From Alisma plantago-aquatica (lineage: Eukaryota > Streptophyta > Magnoliopsida > Alismatales > Alismataceae), in assembly GCA_963693085.1 (NCBI GenBank), contig OY856413.1, positions 745,373,556-745,437,555 on the forward strand: a stretch of 64,000 bases of DNA, given 5' to 3'. The notes under the pieces were generated by a model that saw only the letters and a list, made by a program, of their open reading frames with translations, was not told the origin of the DNA and ran no database searches. Shown here piece by piece: positions 20,959 to 32,961 of this stretch (positions are counted from its first letter, which is position 1; every line of letters starts with the position of its first letter). A program made the position numbers and the translations under genes.

Positions 20959-22506
20959 TCAGGGTATCACTGTTCCTCCCTTAAGTTGGTTTTTGACTAT
21001 GAGGCCATAGTCGAATTCAAGCTTAGGGGGGTGGCTGGAACAACTCTATCTTTTATCTTTTCTTTAGTTGTTTTTAGTTTTTGCTTTGTTATTTGTTCTT
21101 GCGATTTTAGTGTTTGTTTAGGATCCACATCTATCTAGTGTAATCGTGGATGTCTTAAAAAATGTCATCTCGCTGTTTTCATGGGAAATTTAAGGGAATT
21201 TAAAAATTTCTGGGTCTTTTGGATAGCTTAACTTGGTTGTCCTTGGGAAACTTGTCCTATGAAAATGATTGATTATGTCAACTCTAAAGCAAAATGTCAC
21301 ACCCACACCCCCATTGACTCATGAAAAGTGGATAGTAACGGTTGTTTGAGCCTAACCTAATCAAATGGTAATGAGACCTTAATTGGATATACGAGAAAGA
21401 ACCCTTTGAACTACTACACATGTCAGTAAGGAGGGACACATGATATTTTTTCTAAGGTTCACTAACTTAATATTGTGATCATTCCACTTCATATTTTTCC
21501 ATAATCCACCAAAGAATTGGAAGTAAAGTACAGTTTTAATTCCTTCTTGCGTGCATAGCATGTAGATAGGATTTTCATTGTTATTTTCATACTTTTGCAT
21601 AAAACGGAAAAAATGTATAGTGATTCATGCACATTACCTTTAGGTGCATGTCATGTAGTTGCACTCATAACTTTCATGATTTTCATGCATAAGTACACCA
21701 TGTACCTCAGTTTGTCTTGAAAAGTGATCTAAATTGTTCCATACCCTCGAAATAGTACAAAGATTTCCAATCATGAAGAAAATAGCCTAACACATGTATC
21801 TCTGAGCAATTATGGATATGTGGGCTAAGAAAAGAATTTTCTAAAAATCTGAAAAAATTGGAAAAAAAGAAAAAAAAAGAGAGAATTTAGAAGGAAATGG
21901 AATAAGAGGAAGAAAGGAGCATGATATCACTTGCATAACAAGGAAACTGAGTACATGATGTGGCTTAATTATATTTCTATCTCTTTTTGAGGTGGAAGGT
22001 TAGTGCATGCATCATTCCACCCAATTTTAAGCATTAGGGCATTTTCAATGTGCATTTGCATCATTTAGGGCATTTTGTTGTATGCATTTTGAAACTGTGT
22101 AATACTTCCAAATTCTTCCATGAACCACCCATTCCATCCACCCGTTGCTCGGATTGGTAGGCCACCGTGATTTTCTCCTCACTCATGTTTATCAGGAGAA
22201 CTGCTTCCATGTAAATGGTAGTTAGGGCGAGCAACGTAGTGTAGGCGATCACAAGATGCACTAATGCTGAATCGGCAAATTTTATTATGTTAACTGCCTT
22301 ATGTGATAGTGTTCATCGGTTTGAAGGATAATTTCTTTTATTGATGATTATTGTCGCCTGTAGGGTAATTACTGTTTTGTGATTAGGAAAGGCCGGTTTG
22401 AGAACGTTCAGTGGGAGTCATGTGGAATGTGGGGTGCTGTGTTGATTTTTAGTTGACATCTGCAATCTTATTCTAAGGATTAGTTGCTCGAGGGAGAGCA
22501 ATGTTT
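20959..22506 (+). other. Athila 3' non-coding region
   Basis: No gene seen. It holds a purine-rich tract at about 21836-21920 and a polypurine-tract-like AAGCTTAGGGGGGTGG at 21019-21034, just after the third ORF. That motif resembles the true tract before the 3' LTR. Confidence 0.7.
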
Positions 22507-22521
22507 AAGCTTAGGGGAGTT
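22507..22521 (+). other. Athila polypurine tract
   Basis: AAGCTTAGGGGAGTT directly precedes the 3' LTR start. Plus-strand DNA synthesis would be primed here. Confidence 0.8.
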
Positions 22522-24153
22522 TGATGCGATGATTTTGAGTCGCATTTAGAGACCTATTTCATATGTGTTTTGTGCCTTAATTACTCATTTTCATGGATAT
22601 TATTGCATAATTCACTTTATTTGGTCTTTGCCATCATTTTATATCAAATCCCCTTTGTTTTACTATTTTGAGCATTATTTATCATCTTATTATAAATTGT
22701 GTGGATTTACTTGGTCTTGTTGTGAAATTTCAGGAAAAACAAGTATCTGCTTCCGTCGATACCATCGACGGAAGTCGATACCATCGACGGAAGTCGATAC
22801 CATCAACCAAGCCACAGGTTGTCAGCCGAGAAGAGCAATACAGAGTCGATACCATCGACACCTAAGTCGATGGTATCAAGATCCCTTCAAGTGCTGGCGA
22901 GGATGCAGTCGATACCATCGACCCAAGTCGATGCCATCGACACAAGGGGAGCTACAGCGTCGCTAGAAGACAAAACCGACGCTACAGGAGTCGATACCAT
23001 CGACACCACAGTCGATGGTATCGAGATCACTACAGGCGCTCAGAATAAAAGAAAGGAAAGCTGCCGCTAATCCGCTGGGTCGATACCATCGACCCGCGTC
23101 GATGGTATCGACGCCGGCAGATATGCGTTGGATCTGTTTTGATCTCGATCGGATGGCTGTTGTTATTTGACGACCTATTTAGGGACTTATACCTAATGAC
23201 GGCCGCCCACATTCAGGGGATCTGATTTTTTTGGATTGCACGAGTGCCGAGGAGGAGAAAGGAGAACGGAGGCCGAGAAGCTCATCCCGGGTGATTCGGA
23301 CGCTGCCGAAGATGATTTCCACCACCGACAGGCGGGGAAGCTCGTGTTCTACGCCAAGGATCCACCGGTTCTTCTCCGTTCAGGGGTTTTCCCATTTATT
23401 TCCCGTTTTTCTTATGAATTCCCCAATTTCTACAATGTATTCGTGTGAGATGAACATGAGAGGCTAAAACCCTCAATCTTTAGGACCGGGAGTAGCCCGG
23501 GAATGCATTGTATGACATTTTTATATCAATAATTCATATTTTTCTCTCAAATCCGTGGTATAGATTCGTTTTCTCCATTTCTATTGTTATGCTTGATCAC
23601 CATAATAATAATTTAACACCCTTAATCACTTCGACAGAAGGATTAACGGTTGAAAAGAGATGAATTCTACATTAATCAATAAAACCCTTGACAAAGGAGT
23701 TGTAAAATTAATGGTGGGAATTGAGAGACCGTTTATAATGCACTTAGTTTAGGGGAATGATTACTACGACTGTGGAATCAACCTAAATCTAAGTAGTGAA
23801 TTACACCACGACAGTGGGTAATTCTGTTTTCAGGCCACTACCCGGATAGAGAGAGAAGTGTGAGGAATTATATGAAACCTAATACAATGTTGACCCGCGG
23901 TGAAACTGCCATCCTAAAGATATCCCTTTGAATTGATTAAATTAACCTTTAATCGATTTTTTTCTTTGTTTGATTTTTATTTTCTTTTTAATTTGAACAC
24001 AAAACCCTACTTTGTTAATCGGTCTAGCTGATTGCGATTAGTTAGTAGAAGTCTCCAATAATTCACGTATCCCTGAGTTCGACTCGGGCCTCACAAGGCC
24101 TATATTACTCGACGCGTATACTTGCGTTTAAGCGCGTAGTAAAATACACGTCA
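22522..24153 (+). repeat. Athila 3' LTR (1632 bp)
   Basis: Same as the 5' LTR apart from about 22 substitutions (mostly transitions) and one extra 19-bp palindrome unit at about 22774-22792. The target duplication GTCAA follows. Confidence 0.95.
22755..23112. repeat. Palindrome-pair array in Athila 3' LTR (11 copies)
   Basis: Copies start at 22755, 22774, 22793, 22845, 22866, 22908, 22927, 22990, 23011, 23079 and 23098. All neighbour spacings within groups are 19 or 21 bp. The first group has three members against two in the 5' LTR. Confidence 0.95.
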
Positions 24154-26300
24154 GTCAATACCAAAGGATTGTAATTGATAACTCAAGACTACCATTAGCA
24201 GTTTTCACCTTGGATGTATATAAGAAATGCATATCTAGAATAAATATTGATGTTAATCTAGATTCCCTTGGTTATCAAACCTAACGAAACATGCAAGGCC
24301 TTATTTATGCACAATGTGACATAACGTCCTTCACTAGATGTAGGGGGAGGATAAGCCTTCCATTAGACCTTATACATGTGATGCATGAATATCTTATTGA
24401 ATGAATTTTATATATAAATACTTATCCTTTGTTTCTATTACTGGTAATATGATGACATGTACTCAGTAAAATAGAAACATAAATCTCTTGAAGTGTTCAA
24501 GAAGATTATAACTGTAGTATGACTTTGATGAAAGTATTAAGAAATGTTTATGATATCAAATGTTGAAATGTTTTACATCAATACTTTGAGTACCTTCAAG
24601 AGAAAGGAATATGATAATGTATCGTGAGTCAAATCCATCTGGATATGATAATGTGACATATTAAAGGAATTATACCATGATGAATCATGATATGATTATC
24701 AATTAATCTAATCTTCTTTCCCTCATAAATATAAATCTATCACTAAATGATGTATTAAATGAATGGTTTATAAGACATCATAAATGATATGAATTGGGAA
24801 TGTCCCAATATGTCTCAAGTAATTAAACCTACATTAAGAAAGTAGTTTCTTGAAAAGATTTATCCACAAACAATAATTGTTGAATGATACTATTACTCAC
24901 AATCCAATAACAAAAGTGTTTAGTTGATAGGATAACTGAGTTCCTAAAGAATCAGTGGGTGTAAAAGTAGAACACAAAATGTTTGAGGTCAACAAAGAGG
25001 TATAATGAGAGCTAAGTGAATCACAAGTTGTTGTGGAATCATGGGTTTTTCATATAACAAAGAACAAAATAGTTCTAGTAGAACTCAAATGAGATTGGAG
25101 GATTTTGAATCCAACAATTTAGATGGGTTGGCCATGATAGGATGAGCCAATGAATCGAATAGATGTTATTAAGTATCATGATCTCAGTAACGGCTTAAGG
25201 CCAATATCGAGTCCATTTAAGTTAACAAGGTAGGACCTTAATACCGCCACCGAAAGGGGTAATATCTAAATGATTCATCAAGGTTATGTGGAAAAGATCT
25301 ACATGGACAAAAATAAAAGGAAAGATTGGTTGAATAGGTTTCAAATGAGTTCAAGTTTTTGAACATGATAGAAATTTCTTTACCAACTGTTATGCTTATT
25401 ATTGTAGTTAAAATATAAAATGAGATGTTGCATATGAAGTAAAAAAACAAGATTCCTTAAAAGGAATATATCAGAGGGGGTGTACATGACACAAACTAAA
25501 AGGTTTTATAATTCAGGAAAGAAAATAAAGTGTATAACATATAAAGTTCAATCTAGGATTGAAATAAGCATCTCAAAGATTGGATCTTTTGATTTTGACA
25601 AGACAGTCAAAGATTTTGACTTGAATAAAGATAAACTATGAAATGTGTGACTAAAAAAGATTTAGTGGGAGCATTTATAAATATTCCACATATGATGAAG
25701 AATAACAACTTAATATTGTGAATATTGAGATATAGCATGGAAAAACTCCTTTAGTAATGAAGGAATACGTGAAACATAGTATGAGATAAGGATCAAGACC
25801 TATGAGATAGTTCTTGAATGTTTCACAATGTAAGTTTGAGCACATACAATAACAATGTGTTGAAGTAGTTCAAAACTGAAGGATTTAATGAGAGAGAATC
25901 TATATTGGTCTCTCATGAACAATAAGTTCTAATTCTTGTGACGAATGGAAATGACATGATTAAGATGCCAAAGGATGTATTAAAGGATCTATTATGAATG
26001 TTATATGTGTACTTATACCACATAATCTTGAATGTACTAGACATGACAAGATGATATGAAAATCCAATAAGGGTTATTAGAATGTCATTAAATACATCCA
26101 TTAGTACTTGTGAAGTACTTAGGGTAGATTTCTAGTCAATAAGGATAGAGACAAAAGAAAGAGTTGGATGTAAAATGTTACATAGATCTATCCTCCAAAC
26201 AACCCATCTAAAGGGCTTAGCAACCATAATACAAGAAATGATAAATAAAGAAGAAGTAGATATAAGAGTAGCCATACAATCTCATTGAAGCACTTCTCTT
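24154..26300 (+). pseudogene. Decayed copia pol (RT/RNase H remnant)
   Basis: Continuation of the copia element after the Athila insertion. No long frame remains. At about 25640-25700 a KRFSGSIY-like string, and at about 25970-26110 a GSIMNV...NVIKYIH string, sit in the order expected for the copia RT/RNase H region (xYKKxSGS, then GSxMYAMxCTRPD and AVKxILxYL). The first 1.4 kb cannot be assigned. The same block is at 39424-41570. The match is weak and by eye. Confidence 0.4.
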
Positions 26301-26616
26301 CTTCACCTCTTGAACCTAGAGCAAGCCATTCTTTGTACTTGATGGATATATAGCATGGAATGGATGGTGGAAGTGGTCAAAGCCCTAGGAAAATAGGGTT
26401 TTAAGGTTGGGGAATGAGGAAATGAAGTGGAGGTAGGTGAGAGCTTAGTGAATTCTAGGGACTGAGTAAAGAGTGGCTAAGAGATAGCTACAAATAGTTA
26501 ACCTCATGCTATAGCCACCACCCAAATATATACATGTGGTGGGGAAGCACTAGGTCAAGTTGAGGTAAGATGGGTAGAGCAATGCCGAAAAATAGTAGGA
26601 TTTTGGTGGTAACACA

Positions 26617-28653
26617 TGTTCAGAAATACAAGCACAAAGTATAGCAGGGGAAATAAATTTTTTATCTATTTGTATTACCATAACATAAAGATTGTGTAAA
26701 CTACTATGAAATAGGAAGGATGGTTTAGAGAGTTATACCTGGTCCTGAAGTAAGTCTAGCAACAACAACTCGCTTCAACACAACAGTCAACAAGTTACTC
26801 TTGGACAATGGTTTTATAACTCCTGGTCTTCATCATGAACAACGAATAGGACAACTTCTATACGGATGCCTATGGTCTCTCGATGGACTGCAGGCTGACT
26901 TAGATCTCCTAGCAGTAGCCAAAGGACTCTTGCCTCTAGATTAGTCCACACAGACCAACTAGAACTCATTTCATTCAACTAGAACATATAGGAAGGAGTT
27001 GTCCCTCCTTTTGGCATACTAGTCACCGACTTCATCTCCCACAACAATGATTCTCAATTGTTCTTTCTCGTAGCTATCCCTCCATTATCGTGTAGTACTT
27101 GCTTGATCTCTCACAGTTATCGCAACTAGAGAGGACAACAATTGTCGGAGAAACTAATTATCAATTGTGTTGTTGTTGTTCTCTAGGAAGCCTTTAGTAT
27201 CCTCTATTTATATGCAAGGTTAGGGTCACAGTTCCCAATCTATATGAGATTTTGTAGGAATGGAAGGGACCAAAAAATCTTGAATTTTCACAACAACTGA
27301 GCACAGAAAAGGCCATCTGGTGACCCAAATAGTCGTCTAGTCACACAAGACGGTCACCTTGCACTGCGACACAATTGTTTCATAATTTCCCTATCACATA
27401 AGCAAATAGAAATTTGATTCTGATTAATGTTAGACATTAATTTCTTTCACCACAAGTATTGTGCAATCGAAACAAGTTTGAGAAACTTCCAGAACATTTG
27501 TTTAGCCCCAATCGAGCCATATCACACATGCGAGATGCCTATCTTGCTCACCCAGACAGTTGTCTCAATGCTTGAGATGGTCATTTAGCAGTGCAATCAA
27601 CCAATTTGCTATGTGAATTGAATATCTAAACACTTTAGTAATCAATCCAATCATCCTCTTATAGATGAGTTCTTATGTGTGTGACCCTATAGTTCCCATG
27701 TCACATTATCAATGAATGTCCATAACTAACTTATGACATCACAAGATAGGAGCAGTGCCTAGTTACACATCAATGCTACCCAAGTGAATGGAAAGTTGGA
27801 GAACAAATTCAACCTACAATCTGTGTAAGGTATTGTGGTGATTGTATAATTCCTTTATCTTTGATATCATGGATGAACTCAAGGCATGGATGGCCATCCT
27901 CTCAACATTCAATCCATGTTCCTTGAACCAAGAGTAGACTGTCTGATATAGTGTGACCTCAATATCATTTATTGATTCACATGTGCATGCACATGCATTT
28001 CTTAGTCTCACTTATCAAGTGGTCGGGATATCAATATCTAATAGGGGGACGAATCCAATCTCTATTACTCACAGTCTATCCCGTGTGTTAAAGTCACCCA
28101 ATCATCACTGTTATAACAACCCATGTTTCAGGACTGCGTTTAATGATGTCAAAGTGTATCAAATGACTTGTGATGAGTGTAGTGATTTCACATCTAAGAA
28201 TCACAATCAACACCTTAACTATGAGAGAAGAATATGTCCACCAATGATGGTTTCCATGTGTCAAGCTCAAGGTGGTATCTAATACATTGTTCTCTAAAAT
28301 GTAATTGTGTGCTTGTTTGATATTTCCATATCATGACTAATAAGATCTGTCATCAACCAATCCAAACCCTAGTCTTATGTGTTGTCGGTGTCTATCTACT
28401 TTCCACAGTAACAATAGACTAGGGACATAATAAGAATGTACACACTCTTAACATTCATATGATCTCTCTCCAAGTCACATACTTGAAGACATATTGTCAT
28501 TCCTTAGACATTCATAATGTTTCCTCATTATCTCATAATTGAGTGAAACATAATGAGTTGGAAGTTGGCCTTTATGACTATTAATCAAATCATGTATGGT
28601 ATATGTCATGTCAACCATCACATGATTTTATCTATGGGCATACCTTACCAGCA
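26617..28653 (-). repeat. Copia (SIRE/Maximus-like) 3' LTR, minus strand, 2037 bp
   Basis: The right border CCAGCA reads TGCTGG on the minus strand and abuts a polypurine tract. The left border TGTTCAGAAATAC is the end of the LTR and resembles 1-94. A minus-strand TATA box TATAAATAG lies at 27204-27212. The duplicate at 41887-44056 is 2170 bp; the whole difference is 133 bp missing here after about 27555. The short ORFs inside are non-coding in my view. Confidence 0.7.
27204..27212 (-). promoter_or_regulatory. TATA box of minus-strand copia LTR
   Basis: The minus strand reads TATAAATAG; transcription would run leftwards. In the duplicate (42474-42482) it reads TTTAAATAG. Confidence 0.55.
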
Positions 28654-28670
28654 GACTCCCACTTGCACTT
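28654..28670 (-). other. Copia polypurine tract, minus strand
   Basis: The minus strand reads AAGTGCAAGTGGGAGTC directly before the LTR start, the usual form in SIRE-type elements. Confidence 0.7.
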
Positions 28671-29040
28671 AGAGACAATCACTCATACATCTCATTCTTA
28701 GTGATCCAAACAGGTTCACCATGTTTCTGTTGTGCAAGTGCTTTATCCAGTGGGTCAACAACACTTTGTTGTTTAGTCAGTATATTGCATGTTTCTTATA
28801 TCTTCTCTCTAAGATGAAAGCATCGTAATATGGTATCTGATATTCCTTGCCTAACAAGTACCTACTTTGTTGTCACAATATCACTATTTTGTCTTCAAAG
28901 TTTGGAACATGTATAAGTTCATCATGTGAACTTCTAGATCCAAACAGTATCACTCTGTGTTCATAACACAAGTCTACTTGGATTTTATTGTAGAATAGAA
29001 TTAATGACTATTAGTTCATAACCTTTCCGACTAACAACAT
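28671..29040 (-). pseudogene. Copia pol C-terminal remnant, minus strand
   Basis: Read on the minus strand, a VVDPLDKALAQQK-like string at about 28720-28765 fits the NVADPLTKAL end of copia pol, just upstream of the polypurine tract as expected. Further upstream, strings of the RNase H end are recognisable but full of stops and shifts. The rest of the element is missing to the right. Confidence 0.5.
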
Positions 29041-29044
29041 TTCT

Positions 29045-29046
<2 letters not shown>

Positions 29047-29090
<44 letters not shown>
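29047..29090. repeat. (TA)n microsatellite
   Basis: About 42 bp of TA repeats. The duplicate copy near 44451 has only about 12 bp. Confidence 0.9.
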
Positions 29091-29112
29091 CAATCATTTT
29101 TTCATTGTGGAA

Positions 29113-29910
29113 GCTTGCTTTGATACCAAGTTTGGGGAAAATAACTTGTAAACATGTGTTCTACTTCTATCTTATTTTTCATATCCCATCTTGTGGTTTG
29201 TGCTTGAAAACATGGATTGCTTAACGATTTGTGTTTGAAACCACCTAGACTCTAGGAGAGAATGGCTTGTATGTGGCTATCTTAGGATTTCTTCTAGGTC
29301 CAACTAGTGGATCCCTAGCTAGAACTCTATCTTCCCACATACATATCCTCTTCTCTACTTCTATGTGTGAGATCTAAGTAGCTAGTGTAGGAGTAGGTAG
29401 TGAAATTGCTTTGGATCTTCCTAAAGGCTAAATGGTAAGTGTTGTGTGGTGAAATACCCTCATTTCCACCCTCCATTACAACCCTTGGCCCTCAAGTTTC
29501 CTAACAATCCCTACTCTAGAAACCTAGACTTCCTAGATTCTAATAGAATTCCACCTAAACCCTAGTCCAAAGGACCCTCATAAGGTTTTATAAGATATTC
29601 TAAGGTGTAGTTCCCCTTCAGACATCCTATTCCATCCATGGTCAATTAGTAGTTTAGGGTAATACGCTAGCATCTATCTTATATTTTGTATAACAATCTA
29701 AATGAATGAGTATGGTTTGCATGTTATAACCCCCAACCTGGGCTCTACACATATTCACTAAAATGGCCCAAGCCTCCATTGATTGCATTAAACCCAAATT
29801 GTCTCCTTGCTAGTTAATGCTTGCTTACTTAATTGTTGTAATTGTTCAATAGCCTATTACATAATACATGTCATTAGAAATAATGTTTAGATGTTTAGAT
29901 TTACCCATTT
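29113..29910 (-). repeat. Remnant of another minus-strand LTR with primer site
   Basis: The minus strand reads TTGGTATCAAAGC at about 29118-29130, close to a tRNA-Met primer site. To its right TGGGGAAAATAAC (29133) could be the inner border of a 5' LTR. It does not match the LTR at 26617, so it is another element. It is cut at 29910 by the minus-strand gypsy LTR. No gene seen. Confidence 0.4.
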
Positions 29911-32900
29911 TGTTATGACCCCACCTTACGGTAACCCCCAATTAAGGGAGACCGAGAGGTCGAAGCCGCACCCATAACTTCCAGATCAAAGGTTCGACAT
30001 TTAACATAGAACAATTATTAAATTTCAACAATCTATACTGAAAAGCTGTAATAAATAAAATTTGCATACCTTTGAAAAGTTGGAATTTCTAAACCTGTAT
30101 CCATAGTTGAACTAGTCTAACTAAAACCTCCTTGTTCTTTAATTTGTGAATTCACAAAGTGCCACTTTACTGTTTGTCCTTTTTGGGATTTTGTACCTAA
30201 ATCGCCGACAAACAAAACATCGATCAACCAAAGCTGGTATGTGGGGGAAACAATAATCATGTAATTAATTGTAAAAATGTAATCATTAAATTAATCATTT
30301 AACAACCAAGATTACATTTTAAATATAACTCTGCGATCCATGAGTACCATATCCTTTGTGTTGTCCCTACAGTGGACATGGATACTACCTTCCTTATGGT
30401 AGATCCCCATTAAACCCTTCATGATCCACCTAACAGGTGAACCAGTTTCTAGGGTTGAGTTGCATGGCACTACCAATAGGTAGACCACTTCTTAACTCAT
30501 GGTATGCTAAAGAGTCTCATGGCACTGCACAAGAGTATCCCAGTTTCTAACTCATGATAGCCTAGGCATTACTCTAGGTTATCCTTTTTAGCCTTTGCAT
30601 AGCCACAGGGGTGGACCCAGATCTAAGCCAATTATATGTATACATTTATAGTGATAGTCATAGTCACTCTATAGTTTCATGAAATAAAAGCATCCAATAG
30701 TTAATTTGAAGCAACCGATACAACCTCGACAAACCCTCGGAAAACTAACTCGGAATATTCATAAGCGTAACCACATACCTATTCAGAAGATTTCTCAAGC
30801 TAATATCAATTATAACCAAGAAAGCCTTCCAAGTAATTAGTTCCACCACACAATCAAGAATCCTGAAAAACACATGTACTTTATTTACTATACACTTTAT
30901 CAAGATTCTTTCTATTCAACTTGAAATCGCTTCCTAAGGTTTCCGTATCCATTTTAGGGTTTCACTTCATTTACTATTTTAAACCCTATTTCTATTCAAT
31001 TACTTACAAACCCTAATTTCAGATTAAAGGCACACAAACATTAATTAAGCCCATTATGCCTCTTTCATATTAAAACTACCATTTTTATCCTTTTAATCCA
31101 TGGCAAGGTCATTATACTCATTTATCATCAATTTATGATCTAATTCTCAAGCAAACTCTATATATCATTAAATCCACTTTTTATTCATTAGAAAACCCTA
31201 ATTACTATATTAAGGGCATTTACCCATAATTAGGAATCTTTGTACTCGACATTGATTAGAACCATCATAACTCAACTTTGTACATGAATTTTACCAATTA
31301 AAATCATTAAGGAACATAATTACCACAATTAGGGTTCAAGGTTCATTAAATCATATGGAACCCTTCAATTAATCAATTTATGCATGAAGATCATCCCTTT
31401 AGATCTAATATGCCCTTTTTATTAACAACAGGTTAATATCTATTTTAAACACTCACATAACCCCTTTTTAATTCATTAATCATCAAAGGTTAGGGTTTTT
31501 CATTGATTAAACTATTAAAGATAGCATCTTGATATATTTCTTGAATCAAAAGCGGAATTAGGCTTCAACCATAATTTCTTTGTGTTTCTCTCGTTCCGAG
31601 GATCAATTTTCATACATTACTTGTCCTAATCGGAGTTACCAATATTTAATTACAAATTTAGCAAGATTTCACTTACTTCGGCCAATCAGGACGCGCCACG
31701 TTGCCTACCCATGCAATGTTTGCTAGCATCTAGAAAACATAATTATTTGACATAATTGCCCTCGATTAAGTGAGTTCTTCTTCAGCCCGTAGAGGGGAAA
31801 ACTCGTCCAATGCTAGGGTCATCTTCCTCCTTGCGATCGGTCGTGTCCAGGCCACCGATGGCTGTGTCCCGTGGCTTGCCCTTCCTCCATAAGGCTCGAG
31901 GATCACTGCCAAAGGCTGCCCCAGGTCCGCAGCACCTTGGCGCACATGAGGCGCCCCTAAGCCATGACTAAAATGGTTGATCATGCGTGAGGTGCTTCCT
32001 TGGTTGTTGCCACACCTGCTGCAGATTTTAGATCTCCGGCAAGGGTTGTGCATAGATGAAAGCACGAAAAAGGTAGTTGGCCCTTCTGGGTAATTCATGG
32101 AAGATCCCTTCCTCTAACAGGACCACAACAATACCCCTTGTTGCTCTAGGATAGTGCTATACCCTCTTGACTAGGGTTTGCACTAAAACAAAGAAGAGAA
32201 AGATAGGGAAGAGAGAGGAAGGCATGAGTTTTCTCTTTGATCTCAACCAAGGGCTCTACCCCTTATATAGGGGAGGGTATCCATGGCCCAGAACGTTCAT
32301 CCAAGAGGGAACAAGTCCCTATCCTAATAGGAAAATATTTTTCCTTCATTAAGAAGCAACTTCTCTCTCTTCATAAACCCTTTAAACATACTTTGTTATT
32401 TGGATATTAGGAATTCGAAATTCCTATTTCATTTTCTTTGTACTTGCCCTTTTTAAACCATTGGCCACATATTTTATATTTCCTTAAGTAGAAAATACTT
32501 CCTTTTTATCAATATTACATAATCCATTAATTATGTATTCCCATTATCTCCTTATTTTCTATTATTGGTATTTTTCTCTTTCTTTTCTTCATTGGGACTC
32601 CTTGGATCCCAAGAAACTCAAATAATTCGAAATTCCTTTTTAAGGAATACTCATTATGCATCAGTATGTATTATTTCACATTATCTTGTTTATTTCTCAT
32701 TAAAATATCTCTTTTTGAGGATTTCTCTTTATTTCTCTTTTATTTTCCTCATTGGTTTTCTTTTTAACATTAGGAATCCTTTGGATACGAAATCCCACTA
32801 AGGATAACTCAATTCCACCTTTTTCCACTTATTTTCCACATTTTATCATTGCTTTCAATTTCTTTCTTAATAAAGAAATACTTAATTGATCTTTTATTTT

Positions 32901-32961
32901 CTTATTGCATTCTCTATGCAACTTTGGACTCCTTAGAACCCAAGGAACCTAAGAGGCACGA
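29911..32961 (-). repeat. Minus-strand gypsy LTR, left part, in duplication copy A
   Basis: Begins TGTTATGACCCCACC. Nearly the same sequence is at 45287-48340 and, as the other LTR of the element, from 62402. It is interrupted at 32961 by a Tekay-like LTR (target CACGA 32957-32961). The preceding CATTT (29906-29910) may be the element's target duplication. A minus-strand TATA box lies at 32262-32269. The frames inside are non-coding in my view. Confidence 0.85.
32262..32269 (-). promoter_or_regulatory. TATA box of minus-strand gypsy LTR
   Basis: The minus strand reads TATATAAG inside the palindrome CCCCTTATATAGGGG. The duplicate is at 47641-47648. Confidence 0.6.

Larger units (their letters stand above)
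11129..24153 (+). mobile_element. Athila-type Ty3/gypsy LTR retrotransposon, 13025 bp, structurally complete
   Basis: The LTRs at 11129-12741 and 22522-24153 start TGATGCGATG and end ACACGTCA. The target duplication GTCAA is at 11124-11128 and 24154-24158. A tRNA-Asp primer site follows the 5' LTR and a polypurine tract precedes the 3' LTR. Order: gag, protease-RT-RNase H-integrase, palindrome array, third ORF. By eye the LTRs differ at about 22 positions plus one 19-bp unit, so the insertion is fairly young. The duplicated block at 39424-39428 shows the uninterrupted target. Three in-frame TAG codons (14406, 19642, 20059) break the coding capacity. Confidence 0.95.
1..26616 (+). mobile_element. 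Ty1/copia element (SIRE/Maximus-like), decayed, split by CACTA and Athila insertions
   Basis: The element is seen in three pieces: LTR end, primer site and gag at 1-2234; gag zinc knuckle at 10532-11128; and decayed pol at 24154 to about 26300. The pieces join cleanly once the CACTA element (2235-10528) and the Athila element (11129-24153) are taken out with their target duplications. The gag resembles the UBN2-type copia gag, and the LTR end at 1-94 resembles the end of the minus-strand copia LTR at 26617. No 3' LTR in plus orientation was found. The right border is uncertain, and 26300-26616 shows nothing recognisable. Confidence 0.6.

Noticed and set aside
27953..28282. 109-codon frame in the minus-strand copia LTR (and its copy at 43356)
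   Set aside because: Lies on the antisense strand of an LTR. It is kept in both copies only because the block is duplicated.
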